This document shows positions 31,022 to 40,756 of a stretch of DNA of 47,262 bases, one piece after another. How positions within the stretch are numbered: position 1 is the first letter of the stretch; each line of letters starts with the position of its first letter. Below the pieces are notes generated by a model that was given only the letters and a program-made list of their open reading frames with translations, searched no databases and was not told where the DNA came from. A program made the position numbers and the translations under genes. Where the stretch lies: NCBI GenBank assembly GCA_039804165.1, contig JBDRZZ010000013.1, forward strand, positions 1-47,262, in the 5' to 3' direction. Source of the stretch: a candidate division WOR-3 bacterium. Lineage in GTDB: Bacteria; Hydrothermota; UBA3072.

Positions 31022-33226
31022 CTACCCCCTTTTTACCGGTATAATCTCATAAAGAACTCTCTCTTCCATTGTCTTTGTATCATAAAAAGGTCGCTCTTTT
31101 CTAATACCAATTGATGCCTCGGGCACCTCCACCTTTCCCACATTTCCTTTCTCATCGAGAAGATAATCAATCCTCTTTAAAGCAACTTTATAAGCATCAA
31201 TAAAATAACCTCCAGGGATTCCTTTCATCCAACGGATAATTTCCTCTCTCAATTGTTCAGTAGGTAAAGAATAATCATCTCCTATTCTCTCTCCCTCTTC
31301 AAGAGGTTTGAAAGATTCTACTTGGAGTAAAAAGTTACACATTGTAGAAGTTTCCACAAGGATTACCGAGCGATCTGGATGATGAACCGTAGAATAAATA
31401 TGAGCCCTTCGAACAAGATTTCCAGTAAGATCAAGTTGCCCCAGTATATTTACACCCAAAAAAACCTCTTCGTTTGGTTTGCCAGAAGCAATCCCAATAC
31501 CAATTTGGAATATTTTCCTATATTCTGGTGGGAGTTTCTCATAAGTTATTCCTCCAAAATCCAATTTTTTTTCTTCAAATTCTCTAAACCACTCTTTGTA
31601 TCTTTTCAAATTTTTTCTAACAAAACCCTCAGAATATTCAAGCATTCTACTAGCACATCTTATAGCTCTAACTGCAGCATCTGGAGAAGCTTTGAGCTCA
31701 AGTTTGGAAGAATCTAAGCCCTTTTTCTCACTTTTTGAACTTGAAATCTGTCTAAAATATAAATCTCTGCTTTCTTCCGAGAATAAAACAATTCCTCCAT
31801 CTCCAGTATCTTTTACAAAAAAACCTCCCGTTTCTTCTACCGCCTTAGATAGCTCCAACTGAAATTCATTTCTAATCCTATCTTCCATTTCTGCATTCAT
31901 TAATTTCTCCCCCATTATAGAAGACCCCCTAATATCATATACCATTACTGAAACCACCTCAAGATAATCTCTAATTAATCTCTCTTTCTCAGAAGGAACT
32001 CTCTCTATCTCTGGAATAAAATAAACATTAAAAGGGTCTTCCTTTCTTGCAAGAAGTCCTACCCATCTTGCCTCTTCTAAGGAATCATTTTCCGACTCAG
32101 GGAAAATCTTTATCACTTCTTCAAAAATAAGTTCTAAAATGGTTGGGATGAATAACTCATCATAATTTTTAACAAACCAATCTATAATCCCTTCATAATT
32201 TGGTTTTCTCCCCAAAAAACCTTGAGATAAAAAAGAAGAAGGAACTTTATCTAACTTATTTACAAGTAAAGACACTGAAGTATTAATATTATCCTGAACT
32301 TTCTTTGTAAGGCTATAATCAAAATATCTAAGAATTGGAGGAAGTTTTATTTCTTCAGCTTGAGAAAGCTCCATCATTTTAAACAATTGATTCTTAAAAA
32401 CCCTAACTTTTGACTCCCCAGCTTTTATATATTTCGCAATCTCTTCAATCTCATCGTAAATCTCTACATCACTTAAACTATCAATTTTACCCAAAAGTGC
32501 TACAATCCTATTTTTCGCCTCTCCCTTAACCAAAGCCTGAGTATTCTTTATCTTCTCTTTTAGCTCTTCACAGTCAAATCTTGGAACTTCAAGCTTTGGT
32601 TGAGTTATAAAATAATCAGCAAAAATCCTAAGGACATTAGAGAAGAAATCGCCATCTTCTATAAATTCAGAAAAGTGATCTAAATTGACCTCATTTAAAG
32701 AAACCGGGATTGGTAGAACATCTTCCAAAACATCTAAAATCCTTTTCCCAATTTTAACTTTATTAAGTTCCCTTTTTGTGAAAAACCTTAAAGAAAGATT
32801 CACTTTTTTATAAAATAAACTTGGAGTTCCTAGTGGAATTTGTTTTTTTAACCATCTTTTTAAGGCCAATTCTATCAAAACTGGAGGAATTCCAGCTTTT
32901 ACCCCATCTTCAAAAATCTTACCTAAAGTTTGAGTAAACTCATTTAACTGACTTGTCAAATATTCCTTTTCACCTTCACTTAAAAAAGATTTCATTGTCT
33001 TTAATCCTTTTTGTAATTGCTTTTGATTCTCCTCGGAAAAAACGAGATAAATTAAGAATTCTTTATCCATTAAAAATTTTATTTCTGAAGGATCAAATAC
33101 CTTGAGTAGTAATCCTTTTAGAAAATCCAGGTATAATTTCCTACCGAATTTGCTTTTAAGGATTTCGGCGAATTTTGATTCTTCTTCTATTTTTCTCTCT
33201 AAGGAAGATTTCTCTTCATCAATCAC
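31022..33226 (-). CDS. Class III nucleotidyl-cyclase-like protein of unknown role
   Basis: A 734-residue soluble protein. Residues 1-420 are helical, charged and unrecognised. The C-terminal part contains a class III cyclase homology domain: VMVYDIRGSS with metal-ligand Asp431 and, 45 residues later, KDTGDGGIVLF with Asp476, the spacing and context of the two metal Asps. A charged insertion of about 80 residues follows, then IGIGIASGKP and GNLVRRAHIYS. In active enzymes the last segment usually reads VNxAxR, with transition-state Asn and Arg; here Arg and Ile appear to replace them, so activity is uncertain. GTG at 33226 is two bases after rplQ and valS follows three bases on, so it is made with ribosomal proteins. 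It may make a nucleotide signal or have become a nucleotide sensor. Confidence 0.7.
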   Translation of the reverse strand: MIDEEKSSLERKIEEESKFAEILKSKFGRKLYLDFLKGLLLKVFDPSEIKFLMDKEFLIYLVFSEENQKQLQKGLKTMKSFLSEGEKEYLTSQLNEFTQTLGKIFEDGVKAGIPPVLIELALKRWLKKQIPLGTPSLFYKKVNLSLRFFTKRELNKVKIGKRILDVLEDVLPIPVSLNEVNLDHFSEFIEDGDFFSNVLRIFADYFITQPKLEVPRFDCEELKEKIKNTQALVKGEAKNRIVALLGKIDSLSDVEIYDEIEEIAKYIKAGESKVRVFKNQLFKMMELSQAEEIKLPPILRYFDYSLTKKVQDNINTSVSLLVNKLDKVPSSFLSQGFLGRKPNYEGIIDWFVKNYDELFIPTILELIFEEVIKIFPESENDSLEEARWVGLLARKEDPFNVYFIPEIERVPSEKERLIRDYLEVVSVMVYDIRGSSIMGEKLMNAEMEDRIRNEFQLELSKAVEETGGFFVKDTGDGGIVLFSEESRDLYFRQISSSKSEKKGLDSSKLELKASPDAAVRAIRCASRMLEYSEGFVRKNLKRYKEWFREFEEKKLDFGGITYEKLPPEYRKIFQIGIGIASGKPNEEVFLGVNILGQLDLTGNLVRRAHIYSTVHHPDRSVILVETSTMCNFLLQVESFKPLEEGERIGDDYSLPTEQLREEIIRWMKGIPGGYFIDAYKVALKRIDYLLDEKGNVGKVEVPEASIGIRKERPFYDTKTMEERVLYEIIPVKRG

Positions 33227-33228
33227 TT

Positions 33229-33582
33229 TTAGACAAACTCTACTAAGCTCTCAGGGGCCCCATCTCCTCTCCGAGTTAAAGAAAGATCGGTAATACGAAT
33301 ATATCCACCCTTTTTATCTTTATACTGAGGAACTATTGTTTCAAAAAGTTTATAATAAGCTTGTCTCGAACCAAGAGTGCTTTTAAGTTTTCTTTTCACA
33401 TTAAGGTCTGCCTTAAGAGCTCTTGCTATTTCTTTTTCAGCATACCTTTTTAAAGCCACAGCTTTAGCTCTTGTAGTCCTTATTGACTCATTTAATATAA
33501 GAGCACAAAAGAGGTTATTTAGAGTTGCCTCTCTATGGGCTTTAGTTCTACCTAATTTTTTAATCTTTTTCCCGTGTCTCAT
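33229..33582 (-). CDS. rplQ: Ribosomal protein L17
   Basis: A 117-residue large-subunit protein near the peptide exit tunnel. The start MRHGKKIKKLGRTKAHREATL and LRTTRAKA-like IRTTRAKAVALKRYAEKEI are canonical. The end GGYIRITDLSLTRRGDGAPESLVEFV is the usual L17 tail. GGAG precedes the ATG. It is the last ribosomal gene of the alpha cluster, one base after rpoA, and is followed by the unexpected cyclase-like gene. Confidence 0.97.
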   Translation of the reverse strand: MRHGKKIKKLGRTKAHREATLNNLFCALILNESIRTTRAKAVALKRYAEKEIARALKADLNVKRKLKSTLGSRQAYYKLFETIVPQYKDKKGGYIRITDLSLTRRGDGAPESLVEFV

Positions 33583-33583
33583 T

Positions 33584-34543
33584 TCACTTCTCCAAAGCTT
33601 TTAAGTCCATATTTAAAGTAAGATTAAATTGGGCTAATTTATCTTTTACTTCTTTCAATGAAACTTTCCCAAAATTAGGAAACTTTAGAAGGTCTTCTTC
33701 TGAATACTTAACAAGGTCTCTTATTTTAGTAATATTTTTGCTTTTCAAAACGTTGCTCACTCTATTTCCTACATCTAATTCTTCTATTGATAAATCTAAA
33801 ATCCTCCTCTTTTCTTCTTTTTCAAGAGAGAGTTCTTCCGCTTCAAACATTTCCTCTTTTCCTATAAACAAGTTAATGTGATCTCTTATAATCTTTGCTG
33901 CAAGAGACAATGCTTCATCCGGATAAATAGAACCATCTGTCCACACTTCCATAACTAGCTCTTCAAAGTCTGTTCTTTGCCCCACTCTAACATTATTAAC
34001 CTCATACTTAACCCTTCTTACCGGAGAAAAATTGGTATCTAAGTAAATCGTTCCTTCTCCCATCTTAGAATCCTTAAAATATTCTCTGGGTTTAAACCCT
34101 TTATCAACATCCACTCTCAAAGTAGCTTTTATCTCTCCTCCCTCTTCTAAAGTAGCAATATGTTGGTCTGGGGTACTTATTTCTAAACCTGGGGTTAACT
34201 TTATAGAAGAAGCTTTCACTTCCCCTGGACCTTTTTCTTCAAGAATAACATATTGAGGAATCTCTTGGCTATTACATCTAAATCTCACCTTCTTAAGATT
34301 CAACACAATCTGAGAAACATCCTCCTTAACATTCTCTATTGTTGAAAACTCATGCATTACTCCTTCTATCTTCACAGCTGTAATCGCAGCGCCTTGAATT
34401 GAAGAAATCAACATTCTTCTTAAAGCATGGCCAATAGTAACTCCATATCCCCTTTCAAGAGGAGATAAAGAAAACTTTCCATAACTTTCATTTTTTCGAA
34501 GAACATTTATTCCTTCTGGCATAACCAATGATCTAATCTTCAA
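33584..34543 (-). CDS. rpoA: RNA polymerase alpha subunit
   Basis: A 319-residue scaffold for RNA polymerase assembly. The N-terminal domain carries GYGVTIGHALRRMLISSIQGAAITAVKIEG and VDVDKGF. A Glu-rich linker leads to the C-terminal domain (LDLSIEELDVGNRVSNVLKSKNI, then FPNFGKVSLKEVKDKL), which contacts upstream DNA and activators. The start is TTG with GGAGG six bases ahead. It lies 20 bases after rpsD, the usual alpha-operon order. Confidence 0.97.
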   Translation of the reverse strand: MKIRSLVMPEGINVLRKNESYGKFSLSPLERGYGVTIGHALRRMLISSIQGAAITAVKIEGVMHEFSTIENVKEDVSQIVLNLKKVRFRCNSQEIPQYVILEEKGPGEVKASSIKLTPGLEISTPDQHIATLEEGGEIKATLRVDVDKGFKPREYFKDSKMGEGTIYLDTNFSPVRRVKYEVNNVRVGQRTDFEELVMEVWTDGSIYPDEALSLAAKIIRDHINLFIGKEEMFEAEELSLEKEEKRRILDLSIEELDVGNRVSNVLKSKNITKIRDLVKYSEEDLLKFPNFGKVSLKEVKDKLAQFNLTLNMDLKALEK

Positions 34544-34563
34544 TTTTTACCTCCCTTACCAAC

Positions 34564-35193
34564 TTACTTAGAATACAACTCAACAATTAAATTCTCCTTA
34601 ATAGGATACTCAATATCTGCTCTTGTAGGTTCTCCTACCACCTTCCCTTCCATCTTTTCTCTATCAAGAGATAACCACTCCTTAACTTCCACCTCATGAG
34701 CCAAAGCAGTGGTAAATAAAGACAAATTCTTACTTTTCTCATCAATTGAAATAACATCACCTACAGAAACCTCATAAGAAGGAATATCTACCTTCTTACC
34801 ATTTACTCTTATATGTCTATGGCGAATAACCTGTCTTGCCTGATTTCTCGAAGTGGTAAAACCCAAACGATATACGACATTATCCAACCTTTTTTCTAAA
34901 AATTTTAAGAGTTCCTCTCCTGTTATTCCACCCTTCACCTTCAAAGCTCTTTCAAAAAGATTCCTAAATTGTTTCTCTCTTAATCCATAGATTGTTTTAA
35001 CTCTTTGTTTTTCTCTAAGTTGTATTCCATAAGAAGACTCTCCACCAAACCATCTCTTTGGAGGTTCGCCAGGACTTTTTATATAATCCCCTTTAATAGG
35101 ACATTTATCAGAGTAGCATCTATCTCCTTTCAAATATAATTTCATCGCAAGCCTTCTGCATCTTCTACACTTCGGTCCAGTATATCTACCCAT
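34564..35193 (-). CDS. rpsD: Ribosomal protein S4, zinc type
   Basis: A 209-residue small-subunit assembly protein. Cys9, Cys12, Cys26 and Cys31 sit exactly as in the zinc-binding S4 of Thermus. The S4 RNA-binding domain follows (LEKRLDNVVYRLGF, SRNQARQVIRHRHIRVNGKKV). S4 often represses its own operon by binding the leader; no such site was recognised here. Its ATG shares one base with the rpsK stop codon. Confidence 0.97.
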   Translation of the reverse strand: MGRYTGPKCRRCRRLAMKLYLKGDRCYSDKCPIKGDYIKSPGEPPKRWFGGESSYGIQLREKQRVKTIYGLREKQFRNLFERALKVKGGITGEELLKFLEKRLDNVVYRLGFTTSRNQARQVIRHRHIRVNGKKVDIPSYEVSVGDVISIDEKSKNLSLFTTALAHEVEVKEWLSLDREKMEGKVVGEPTRADIEYPIKENLIVELYSK

Positions 35194-35582
35194 TACACTC
35201 TCCTTTTCTTAGGCGGTCTGCAACCATTATGTGGAAGAGGAGTTACATCTTTAATAGCAGTAACATTCATACCAACAGCCTGAACAGTCCTAATAGCGGA
35301 TTCCCTTCCCCTTCCAGGTCCGTTAACCCAAACTTCCGCATTTTTCATCCCAAGTTCAAGAGCTTTCTGAACAGCAGCCTCAGTCGCTTTTGTAGCAGCA
35401 TATGGAGTTCCCTTACGAGTGCCCTTATATCCGATTGTGCCGGCAGAAGCCCACAGTAGAGTATTCCCATTTTTATCGGTCACAGTAACAATAGTGTTAT
35501 TAAAAGTAGAATGTATATGGATAATCCCAGACTCAGGAGCTCTAAATTTCTTTTTTCCAGTACCTTTACTTCTTTTAGCCAC
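35193..35582 (-). CDS. rpsK: Ribosomal protein S11
   Basis: A 129-residue platform protein of the 30S subunit. [39 protein letters not shown] and the basic tail [11 protein letters not shown]-like [17 protein letters not shown] are diagnostic. The start is GTG with GAGGT ahead. It overlaps rpsD by one base. Confidence 0.97.
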   Translation of the reverse strand: MAKRSKGTGKKKFRAPESGIIHIHSTFNNTIVTVTDKNGNTLLWASAGTIGYKGTRKGTPYAATKATEAAVQKALELGMKNAEVWVNGPGRGRESAIRTVQAVGMNVTAIKDVTPLPHNGCRPPKKRRV

Positions 35583-35592
35583 TTTTTACCTC

Positions 35593-35976
35593 TTACTTTT
35601 TAATTTCTCTTTTCTTAAGGGCAATTGCGCCCTTCCTTGGTCCTTTCCTTGTTCTTGCATTAGTCCTTGTTCTCTGACCCCTTACAGGTAAGCCTTTCAT
35701 ATGTCTAATTCCTCTATAACATTTTATATCTTTTAAACGATTTATGTTCTGCCTTATTTCAGATTTTAATTCTCCTTCTATTTTATATTCATTTTCAATT
35801 ATATGCCTTATCTTATCAATCTCTTCGTCTGTTAAATCTTTAACCCTTTTACCTTTATCCACATTCACTCTCTCAAGAATCTTCAAAGAGGTAGATCTTC
35901 CAATACCAAAAATGGCTGTAAGTCCAATAAAAACAGGTTTATTTAGAGGTAAATCAACCCCAGCTATTCTTGGCAT
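35593..35976 (-). CDS. rpsM: Ribosomal protein S13
   Basis: A 127-residue protein of the 30S head that contacts the P-site tRNA and 50S. It starts [14 protein letters not shown] and contains [12 protein letters not shown] and the C-terminal [26 protein letters not shown] precedes the ATG. It lies ten bases before rpsK and nine after rpmJ. Confidence 0.97.
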   Translation of the reverse strand: MPRIAGVDLPLNKPVFIGLTAIFGIGRSTSLKILERVNVDKGKRVKDLTDEEIDKIRHIIENEYKIEGELKSEIRQNINRLKDIKCYRGIRHMKGLPVRGQRTRTNARTRKGPRKGAIALKKREIKK

Positions 35977-35985
35977 TCAAACCTC

Positions 35986-36099
35986 CTAATTTTGTCGTTG
36001 CTTATGTTTTGGATTCTTACAAACCACATAAATCCTACCTTTACGTCTCACTATTTTACAATCTTTACACAATCTTTTAACGGATGCTCTAACTTTCAT
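35986..36099 (-). CDS. rpmJ: Ribosomal protein L36, zinc type
   Basis: A 37-residue protein, [19 protein letters not shown] onward, with the zinc ligands Cys11, Cys14 and Cys27 and His32 ([11 protein letters not shown]). It fills the gap between infA and rpsM in the standard order. AGGAGG precedes the ATG. L36 is a small zinc ribbon of the large subunit. Confidence 0.95.
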   Translation of the reverse strand: MKVRASVKRLCKDCKIVRRKGRIYVVCKNPKHKQRQN

Positions 36100-36108
36100 C
36101 TTTTCCTC

Positions 36109-36333
36109 CTAAGAATTTCTATAAACGACCCTACCTTTTGTAAGATCATATGGTGAAAGTTCTATATCCACAACATCCCCCACATCAATTTTTATATAAT
36201 TCATTCTCATTTTACCCGACAAATAAGCAAGAACAACAGGTTCTCCTTCTACATCAAGCTTTACCCTGAATTTAAAATCTGGTAATTTCTCAATCACTTG
36301 TCCCTTAACCTTTATTACTTCCTTCTTAGCCAA
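36109..36333 (-). CDS. infA: Translation initiation factor IF-1
   Basis: A 74-residue OB-fold protein that binds the ribosomal A site during initiation. It reads [19 protein letters not shown], then [19 protein letters not shown], then [13 protein letters not shown]. The TTG start lies inside the end of adk (8-base overlap) with AAGGG six bases ahead. The methionine aminopeptidase gene often found between adk and infA is absent. Confidence 0.96.
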   Translation of the reverse strand: MAKKEVIKVKGQVIEKLPDFKFRVKLDVEGEPVVLAYLSGKMRMNYIKIDVGDVVDIELSPYDLTKGRVVYRNS

Positions 36334-36973
36334 TTCTTAACCCTTCTCTGATCCTACCCGCAATATCAGAAAGTTCTCCCTCTGCAGCTACTTCTATCAA
36401 GATTTCTCGTTTCTTATAATAATCTTTTAAAGGTTTAAACTCTTTTTCAAAAATTGCAATTCTCTTCTTTATTGTCTCCTCTTTATCATCTTCTCTCTGA
36501 ATCAAAGCTCCACCGCATCTATCACAAATATTATCTTTCTTGGGTGGATTATTTACAATATTAAAAATCGCTCCGCATTCTGAACAAACTCTTCTATTAG
36601 ACAAGCGAGTAATAAGAGTCTCCATAGAAGCATAAAGATAAATTGCATAATCTAATTCCTCTCCTCTACTATCTAAAAAATTATCTAATAATTCAGCTTG
36701 GTTTCTATTCCGAGGATAACCATCCAAAAGCCAACCTTCTTTATTCTTACTATCAGAAAGCACCTTCTTGACAGTCTCAAACACAATATTGTCAGGGACA
36801 AGACTCCCTGAAACAATATACTTTCTAAGCTCGTCTCTTAAAGGAGAAGGGCTTTTCAAAATCTCTCTAAAAATATCCCCAGTAGAATAATGAGGAATAC
36901 CTAGATCTTTTGCCAGAAGACTTGCATGAGTTCCTTTCCCAACACCTGGGGGGCCAAGGAAAACTATTCTCAT
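36326..36973 (-). CDS. adk: Adenylate kinase, zinc-lid type
   Basis: A 215-residue kinase that equilibrates AMP, ADP and ATP. The P-loop GPPGVGKGT is at 7-15; [13 protein letters not shown] is the AMP-site signature. The LID domain carries two cysteine pairs (CSECG and CDRCGG) that bind zinc, as in Gram-positive and thermophilic enzymes. The ATG overlaps the secY stop by four bases. Confidence 0.97.
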   Translation of the reverse strand: MRIVFLGPPGVGKGTHASLLAKDLGIPHYSTGDIFREILKSPSPLRDELRKYIVSGSLVPDNIVFETVKKVLSDSKNKEGWLLDGYPRNRNQAELLDNFLDSRGEELDYAIYLYASMETLITRLSNRRVCSECGAIFNIVNNPPKKDNICDRCGGALIQREDDKEETIKKRIAIFEKEFKPLKDYYKKREILIEVAAEGELSDIAGRIREGLRIG

Positions 36974-38283
36974 CTCCTCCTCCCTCTAATTCTTCCAGTC
37001 TTCATAAAACCTTCATAATGTCTCATAAGAAGATGAGACTCAAGTTGACTTGCAGTATCAAGGGCAACCCCCACAACAATAATTATTGAAGTTCCTCCAA
37101 AATAAAAAGGGAAGTTCCATTTCACAGCAAAGAATATAGGGACAATAGCCACAAAAGCAAAGAATAAAGCTCCAGGGAGTGTTATTCTTGAAAGAACACG
37201 ATCAATATGCTCAGCAGTGGCTCTACCTGGTCTTACTCCCGGGATAAACCCTCCATATTTTTTAAGATTTGAGGCAAGTTCTTGTGGGTTTATTACAATT
37301 GCAGTATAAACATAAGCAAAAACTACAATCAATAACACAAAAAGAAAATTATATAAGAACCCACTTGGCGAAAAGATATTAACAAGCCAATCAGCCCAAG
37401 CCTGACCCCTAAAGAAACCTGCGAAAGTTGGAAGAATCATTAAAGCTGATTGAGCAAATATTATAGGAATTACACCAGCAGTATTAACATTTAATGGAAG
37501 ATGTGTCGCTTGTCCACCATATATTTTTCTCCCTTTCACTCTTTTAGCATACTGAACTGGTATTCTCCTCTGAGCTTGGGTAACAAGAACCACTGCAGCA
37601 ATAATTAAAACAGCTACGACCGCAAAAATTATAGAAGCAATCAAACTTAATGTTCCAGCCTTTATACTACGCAATAATTGAATAACTTGTGCAGGTCCCC
37701 TTGCAAGAATACTAAACATAATGAGAAGCGAAACACCATTACCTATCCCATTTTCTGTAACAAGTTCTCCAAGCCACATTAAGAAAATAGTGCCAGCTGT
37801 CATCGTTATAACTATTGAAAATTTTACAAAAAAACTTGGGTTCGGTAAAACAGGCACCCCATTTACAGAAAGATTCTGCAAAAAAATCGCGAATGATATC
37901 GAATTAAAAGCAGCTATACCCACAGTGAGATACCTTATATGTTGCGTCATCTTCCTTCTACCTTCCTCGCCTTCCTGTGACAATCTCTGATAATATGGTA
38001 TCGTCGCTCCTAAAATCTGTAAAATAATTGAAGCACTAATATAAGGCATAATGCCAAGAGCAAAAATAGTAGCCCTACTTAAATTCCCTCCAACAAATAG
38101 ATCAAATAAACCCAAAACAGAACCACTCATTCTCTCAAAATACGCAGAAAGAACTCCAATGTTTACCCCAGGAGCTGGAATATGGCTACCAAGACGATAA
38201 ATAGCTAAAAGAAGGATTGTATTTAATATCCTTCTTCTTATATCTCCAATTCTCCAGATATTTCTAAAAGCATCAAGAGCCAT
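36970..38283 (-). CDS. secY: Protein translocase subunit SecY
   Basis: A 437-residue channel of the Sec pathway with ten transmembrane helices. Landmarks are YRLGSHIPAPGVN, FALGIMPYISASIILQ (plug and lateral gate), the loop QAQRRIPVQYAKRVKGRK, and GGFIPGVRPGRATAEHIDRVLSRIT. It overlaps rplO by 11 bases and adk by four. It exports the many lipoproteins and glycosidases encoded elsewhere in the window. Confidence 0.97.
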   Translation of the reverse strand: MALDAFRNIWRIGDIRRRILNTILLLAIYRLGSHIPAPGVNIGVLSAYFERMSGSVLGLFDLFVGGNLSRATIFALGIMPYISASIILQILGATIPYYQRLSQEGEEGRRKMTQHIRYLTVGIAAFNSISFAIFLQNLSVNGVPVLPNPSFFVKFSIVITMTAGTIFLMWLGELVTENGIGNGVSLLIMFSILARGPAQVIQLLRSIKAGTLSLIASIIFAVVAVLIIAAVVLVTQAQRRIPVQYAKRVKGRKIYGGQATHLPLNVNTAGVIPIIFAQSALMILPTFAGFFRGQAWADWLVNIFSPSGFLYNFLFVLLIVVFAYVYTAIVINPQELASNLKKYGGFIPGVRPGRATAEHIDRVLSRITLPGALFFAFVAIVPIFFAVKWNFPFYFGGTSIIIVVGVALDTASQLESHLLMRHYEGFMKTGRIRGRRR

Positions 38284-38725
38284 TTATAATTACCTTTCCT
38301 CCTAATTTTTCAATCTTTTCTTTTGCGGATTTAGAAATCATATTAGTATGAACAATTAACTTTTTATCTATCTCGCCCTTGCCAAGAATTTTAACTTTTT
38401 CTCTTTTCCCAACCAAACCTTCTTCTCTTAATTTATCAATCGTCACTTCATCTCCTTCTTTAAAAATCTTACTTAAAGTAACCAGATTAACAATTGCAAT
38501 TTTCTCCTCTTCTCTTTTACTAAAACCCCTCTTAGGAATCCTCTTTGTAAGAGGTGTTTGCCCTCCTTCAAAACCCAACCTAGGGCCCCTACCACTTCTT
38601 GCATTCTGCCCTTTTATTCCTCTTGTTGAATAGGTTCCCATTCCGGAACCTGGTCCACGACCAACTCTTTTTCTCTTCTCTCTGCTTCCTCTTGGAGGTT
38701 TCAACCTGCTTAGCTCAATTCCCAT
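38273..38725 (-). CDS. rplO: Ribosomal protein L15
   Basis: A 150-residue large-subunit assembly protein. The basic N-terminus ([21 protein letters not shown]), [21 protein letters not shown] and the C-terminal fold ([17 protein letters not shown]) are typical. It overlaps secY and rpmD by 11 bases each. Confidence 0.97.
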   Translation of the reverse strand: MGIELSRLKPPRGSREKRKRVGRGPGSGMGTYSTRGIKGQNARSGRGPRLGFEGGQTPLTKRIPKRGFSKREEEKIAIVNLVTLSKIFKEGDEVTIDKLREEGLVGKREKVKILGKGEIDKKLIVHTNMISKSAKEKIEKLGGKVIINGS

Positions 38726-38897
38726 TAATTTCCTCCACTTCTACAAGATGAGAAACTTTCTTAATCATTCCTCTTATGCTAGGAGTATCTTTATGAACAA
38801 CCACATCGTTAATCTTTTTTAACCCAAGAGCTTTTAATGTGGCTTTTTGTCTCTTATTTGAACCTATCTTACTTCTAATTTGCTTAATTCGAAGCAT
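38715..38897 (-). CDS. rpmD: Ribosomal protein L30
   Basis: A 60-residue protein: [20 protein letters not shown], then [21 protein letters not shown]. This is the short bacterial form. It overlaps rpsE by 14 bases. Confidence 0.95.
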   Translation of the reverse strand: MLRIKQIRSKIGSNKRQKATLKALGLKKINDVVVHKDTPSIRGMIKKVSHLVEVEEINGN

Positions 38898-39420
38898 CTT
38901 TTATCACCTCAATTCTCCTTCTACCTTTCAACATCTCCTCTATTGACTTTCCCCTAAGTTCTGCAAACTCTTCAGGAGTTCTCATCCTAAGCAAGGCGTT
39001 ATAAACAGCAATTATGTTATTAAATGGATTATTTGAACCAAGGCATTTTGTAAGAACATCTTTATACCCTCCAAGTTCAAATATAGCCCTAAGTTTATCA
39101 TTTGCAATAATACCTGTTCCAGGAGTTGCTGGCTTTATCAAAACTTTTGCCGATTTATACTTTGTGATTAAAGAATAAGGAATCGAAGTCCCAACAATAG
39201 GAACTCTTATTAATCTACCTCTTGCATCTTTAATCGCCTTTTGAATTGCCGCTGGAACTTCATCAGCCTTACCATGCCCATACCCAACAATACCCGCTCG
39301 GTTTCCTACTACAACCCATACGGAGTATCTGAATTTCTTCCCTCCTTTCACAACCTTCGAAACACGGTTAATGCTAATAACCTTCTCTTCAAATTCATAC
39401 TCCCGAGGATCTATTTTCAA
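38884..39420 (-). CDS. rpsE: Ribosomal protein S5
   Basis: A small-subunit protein important for decoding accuracy, at least 178 residues. The double-stranded-RNA-binding domain ([21 protein letters not shown], then [20 protein letters not shown]) and the S5 C-terminal domain ([22 protein letters not shown]) are clear. The first NTG codon is TTG at 39420, which has no ribosome-binding site. Nine codons upstream, ATT at 39447 stands six bases after GGAGG (39458-39454) in the end of rplR and would add MLSEFVKSR. The start may therefore be AUU; if so the gene runs to 39447. Confidence 0.95.
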   Translation of the reverse strand: MKIDPREYEFEEKVISINRVSKVVKGGKKFRYSVWVVVGNRAGIVGYGHGKADEVPAAIQKAIKDARGRLIRVPIVGTSIPYSLITKYKSAKVLIKPATPGTGIIANDKLRAIFELGGYKDVLTKCLGSNNPFNNIIAVYNALLRMRTPEEFAELRGKSIEEMLKGRRRIEVIKDASN

Positions 39421-39440
39421 CCGAGATTTTACAAACTCAC

Positions 39441-39809
39441 TTAAAATTTTAAACCTCCTTCTCTCGCACCTTCAGCGAGACTTTTAACACAACCATGGTA
39501 AGCAAATCTACCTTTATCAAAAACCACCTTTTCTATATTTTCTTTCTTACATCTCTCAGCTAAAAAGATACCAATTTCTTTTGCCTTTTCTTTTAATGTC
39601 TTCCCTTTTAATTTCTCTCTTATTTCCTTATCCAAAGTGCTTGCCTGAACCAAAGTATGACCTTTAAAATCATCAATCACTTGAGCGTATATATGTTTGT
39701 TCGTCCTCACAACTGATAAACGAGGCCTCTCTGAAGTTCCAAAAATCTTACTTCTTACCCTCAACTTCCTCCTCTGTCTTCTTATTTTAGTCCTTTCAAC
39801 CTCTCCCAT
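39441..39809 (-). CDS. rplR: Ribosomal protein L18
   Basis: A 122-residue 5S-rRNA-binding protein. [38 protein letters not shown] and the C-terminal [26 protein letters not shown] are characteristic. The last codons contain the AAGGAGG that probably serves rpsE. It overlaps rplF by one base. Confidence 0.97.
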   Translation of the reverse strand: MGEVERTKIRRQRRKLRVRSKIFGTSERPRLSVVRTNKHIYAQVIDDFKGHTLVQASTLDKEIREKLKGKTLKEKAKEIGIFLAERCKKENIEKVVFDKGRFAYHGCVKSLAEGAREGGLKF

Positions 39810-40342
39810 TAGAGACCTCTCTTTCCTTCTTTCCGGATCACGTATTCACCTTCATATTTTATTCCCTTACCCGTGTAAACATTACAAGGACGCAAAGCTC
39901 TAATCTCAGCAGCTTGTTCTCCAACCAAAGCCTTATCAATTCCACTAACTATTATTTTATTCTCTTCAACCTTAAATTCAATCCCCTTTTTAGGAGAAAC
40001 CTTTATTGTATGAGTAAAACCAAGATCAAGTTCCAAATCTTTTCCTTTCAGAATTGCCTTATATTCTCTTCCATTAACTTCAAGCGTTTTTGTAAAACCC
40101 TGAGTTACACCTATCACCATATTATTCAAAACAGACCGAGTTACACCCCAAAGAGGGCTTAACTCTTTTGGATCTCCTTTTGGAGACACCACAATCTTCC
40201 CATCACTAACCTCCACAGCTATTCCTTCAGGAATAATACTTTCTAACTCACCCTTCTTCCCTTTAACTATTACTTTTTTTCCCTCTATCTTAACTTCCAC
40301 TCCTTCTGGTAAAACAATTGGTTTCTTCCCTATTCTTGACAT
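39809..40342 (-). CDS. rplF: Ribosomal protein L6
   Basis: A 177-residue protein of the factor-binding region. Two L6 repeats are present; [16 protein letters not shown] starts the first, and [33 protein letters not shown] is the C-terminal signature. AAGGAGG precedes the ATG. Confidence 0.97.
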   Translation of the reverse strand: MSRIGKKPIVLPEGVEVKIEGKKVIVKGKKGELESIIPEGIAVEVSDGKIVVSPKGDPKELSPLWGVTRSVLNNMVIGVTQGFTKTLEVNGREYKAILKGKDLELDLGFTHTIKVSPKKGIEFKVEENKIIVSGIDKALVGEQAAEIRALRPCNVYTGKGIKYEGEYVIRKEGKRGL

Positions 40343-40351
40343 TTTGCCTCC

Positions 40352-40747
40352 TTACCACACTTCCAAAAGAACCTCACCACCAACACCTAAAGCTCTTGCC
40401 CTAGCGTCACTTACCACACCTTTGGGAGTAGATAAAATCGCAACACCAAATCCTCTTTGAACAAGAGGAATTTCATCTTTACCAACATAAACCCTTCTTG
40501 AAGGCTTTGAGATTCTTTTAATCTCGTGAATTGGAGACTCATTTTTTATATATTTGAGAGTTAGTCTTATTACCCCTTGTTTTTTCTCATTTTCAATAAT
40601 TTCAAAATTCCCAATATATCCTTCTTCTAAAAGAATTCTTGTTATTTCCTTAGCCATATTAGAAGAAGGCACTTCTACATGTCTATGTCTTGCCTTAACT
40701 GCATTTCTGATTCTTGTAATCATATCAGCAATAGGATCTGTTAACAA
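40352..40747 (-). CDS. rpsH: Ribosomal protein S8
   Basis: A 131-residue 16S-rRNA-binding protein. It starts at TTG with AGGAGG five bases ahead. TDPIADMITRIRNAVKARH and GFGVAILSTPKGVVSDARARALGVGGEVL are diagnostic. In other bacteria S8 represses its own operon; no leader site was recognised. Confidence 0.97.
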   Translation of the reverse strand: MLTDPIADMITRIRNAVKARHRHVEVPSSNMAKEITRILLEEGYIGNFEIIENEKKQGVIRLTLKYIKNESPIHEIKRISKPSRRVYVGKDEIPLVQRGFGVAILSTPKGVVSDARARALGVGGEVLLEVW

Positions 40748-40756
40748 ACTAACCTC

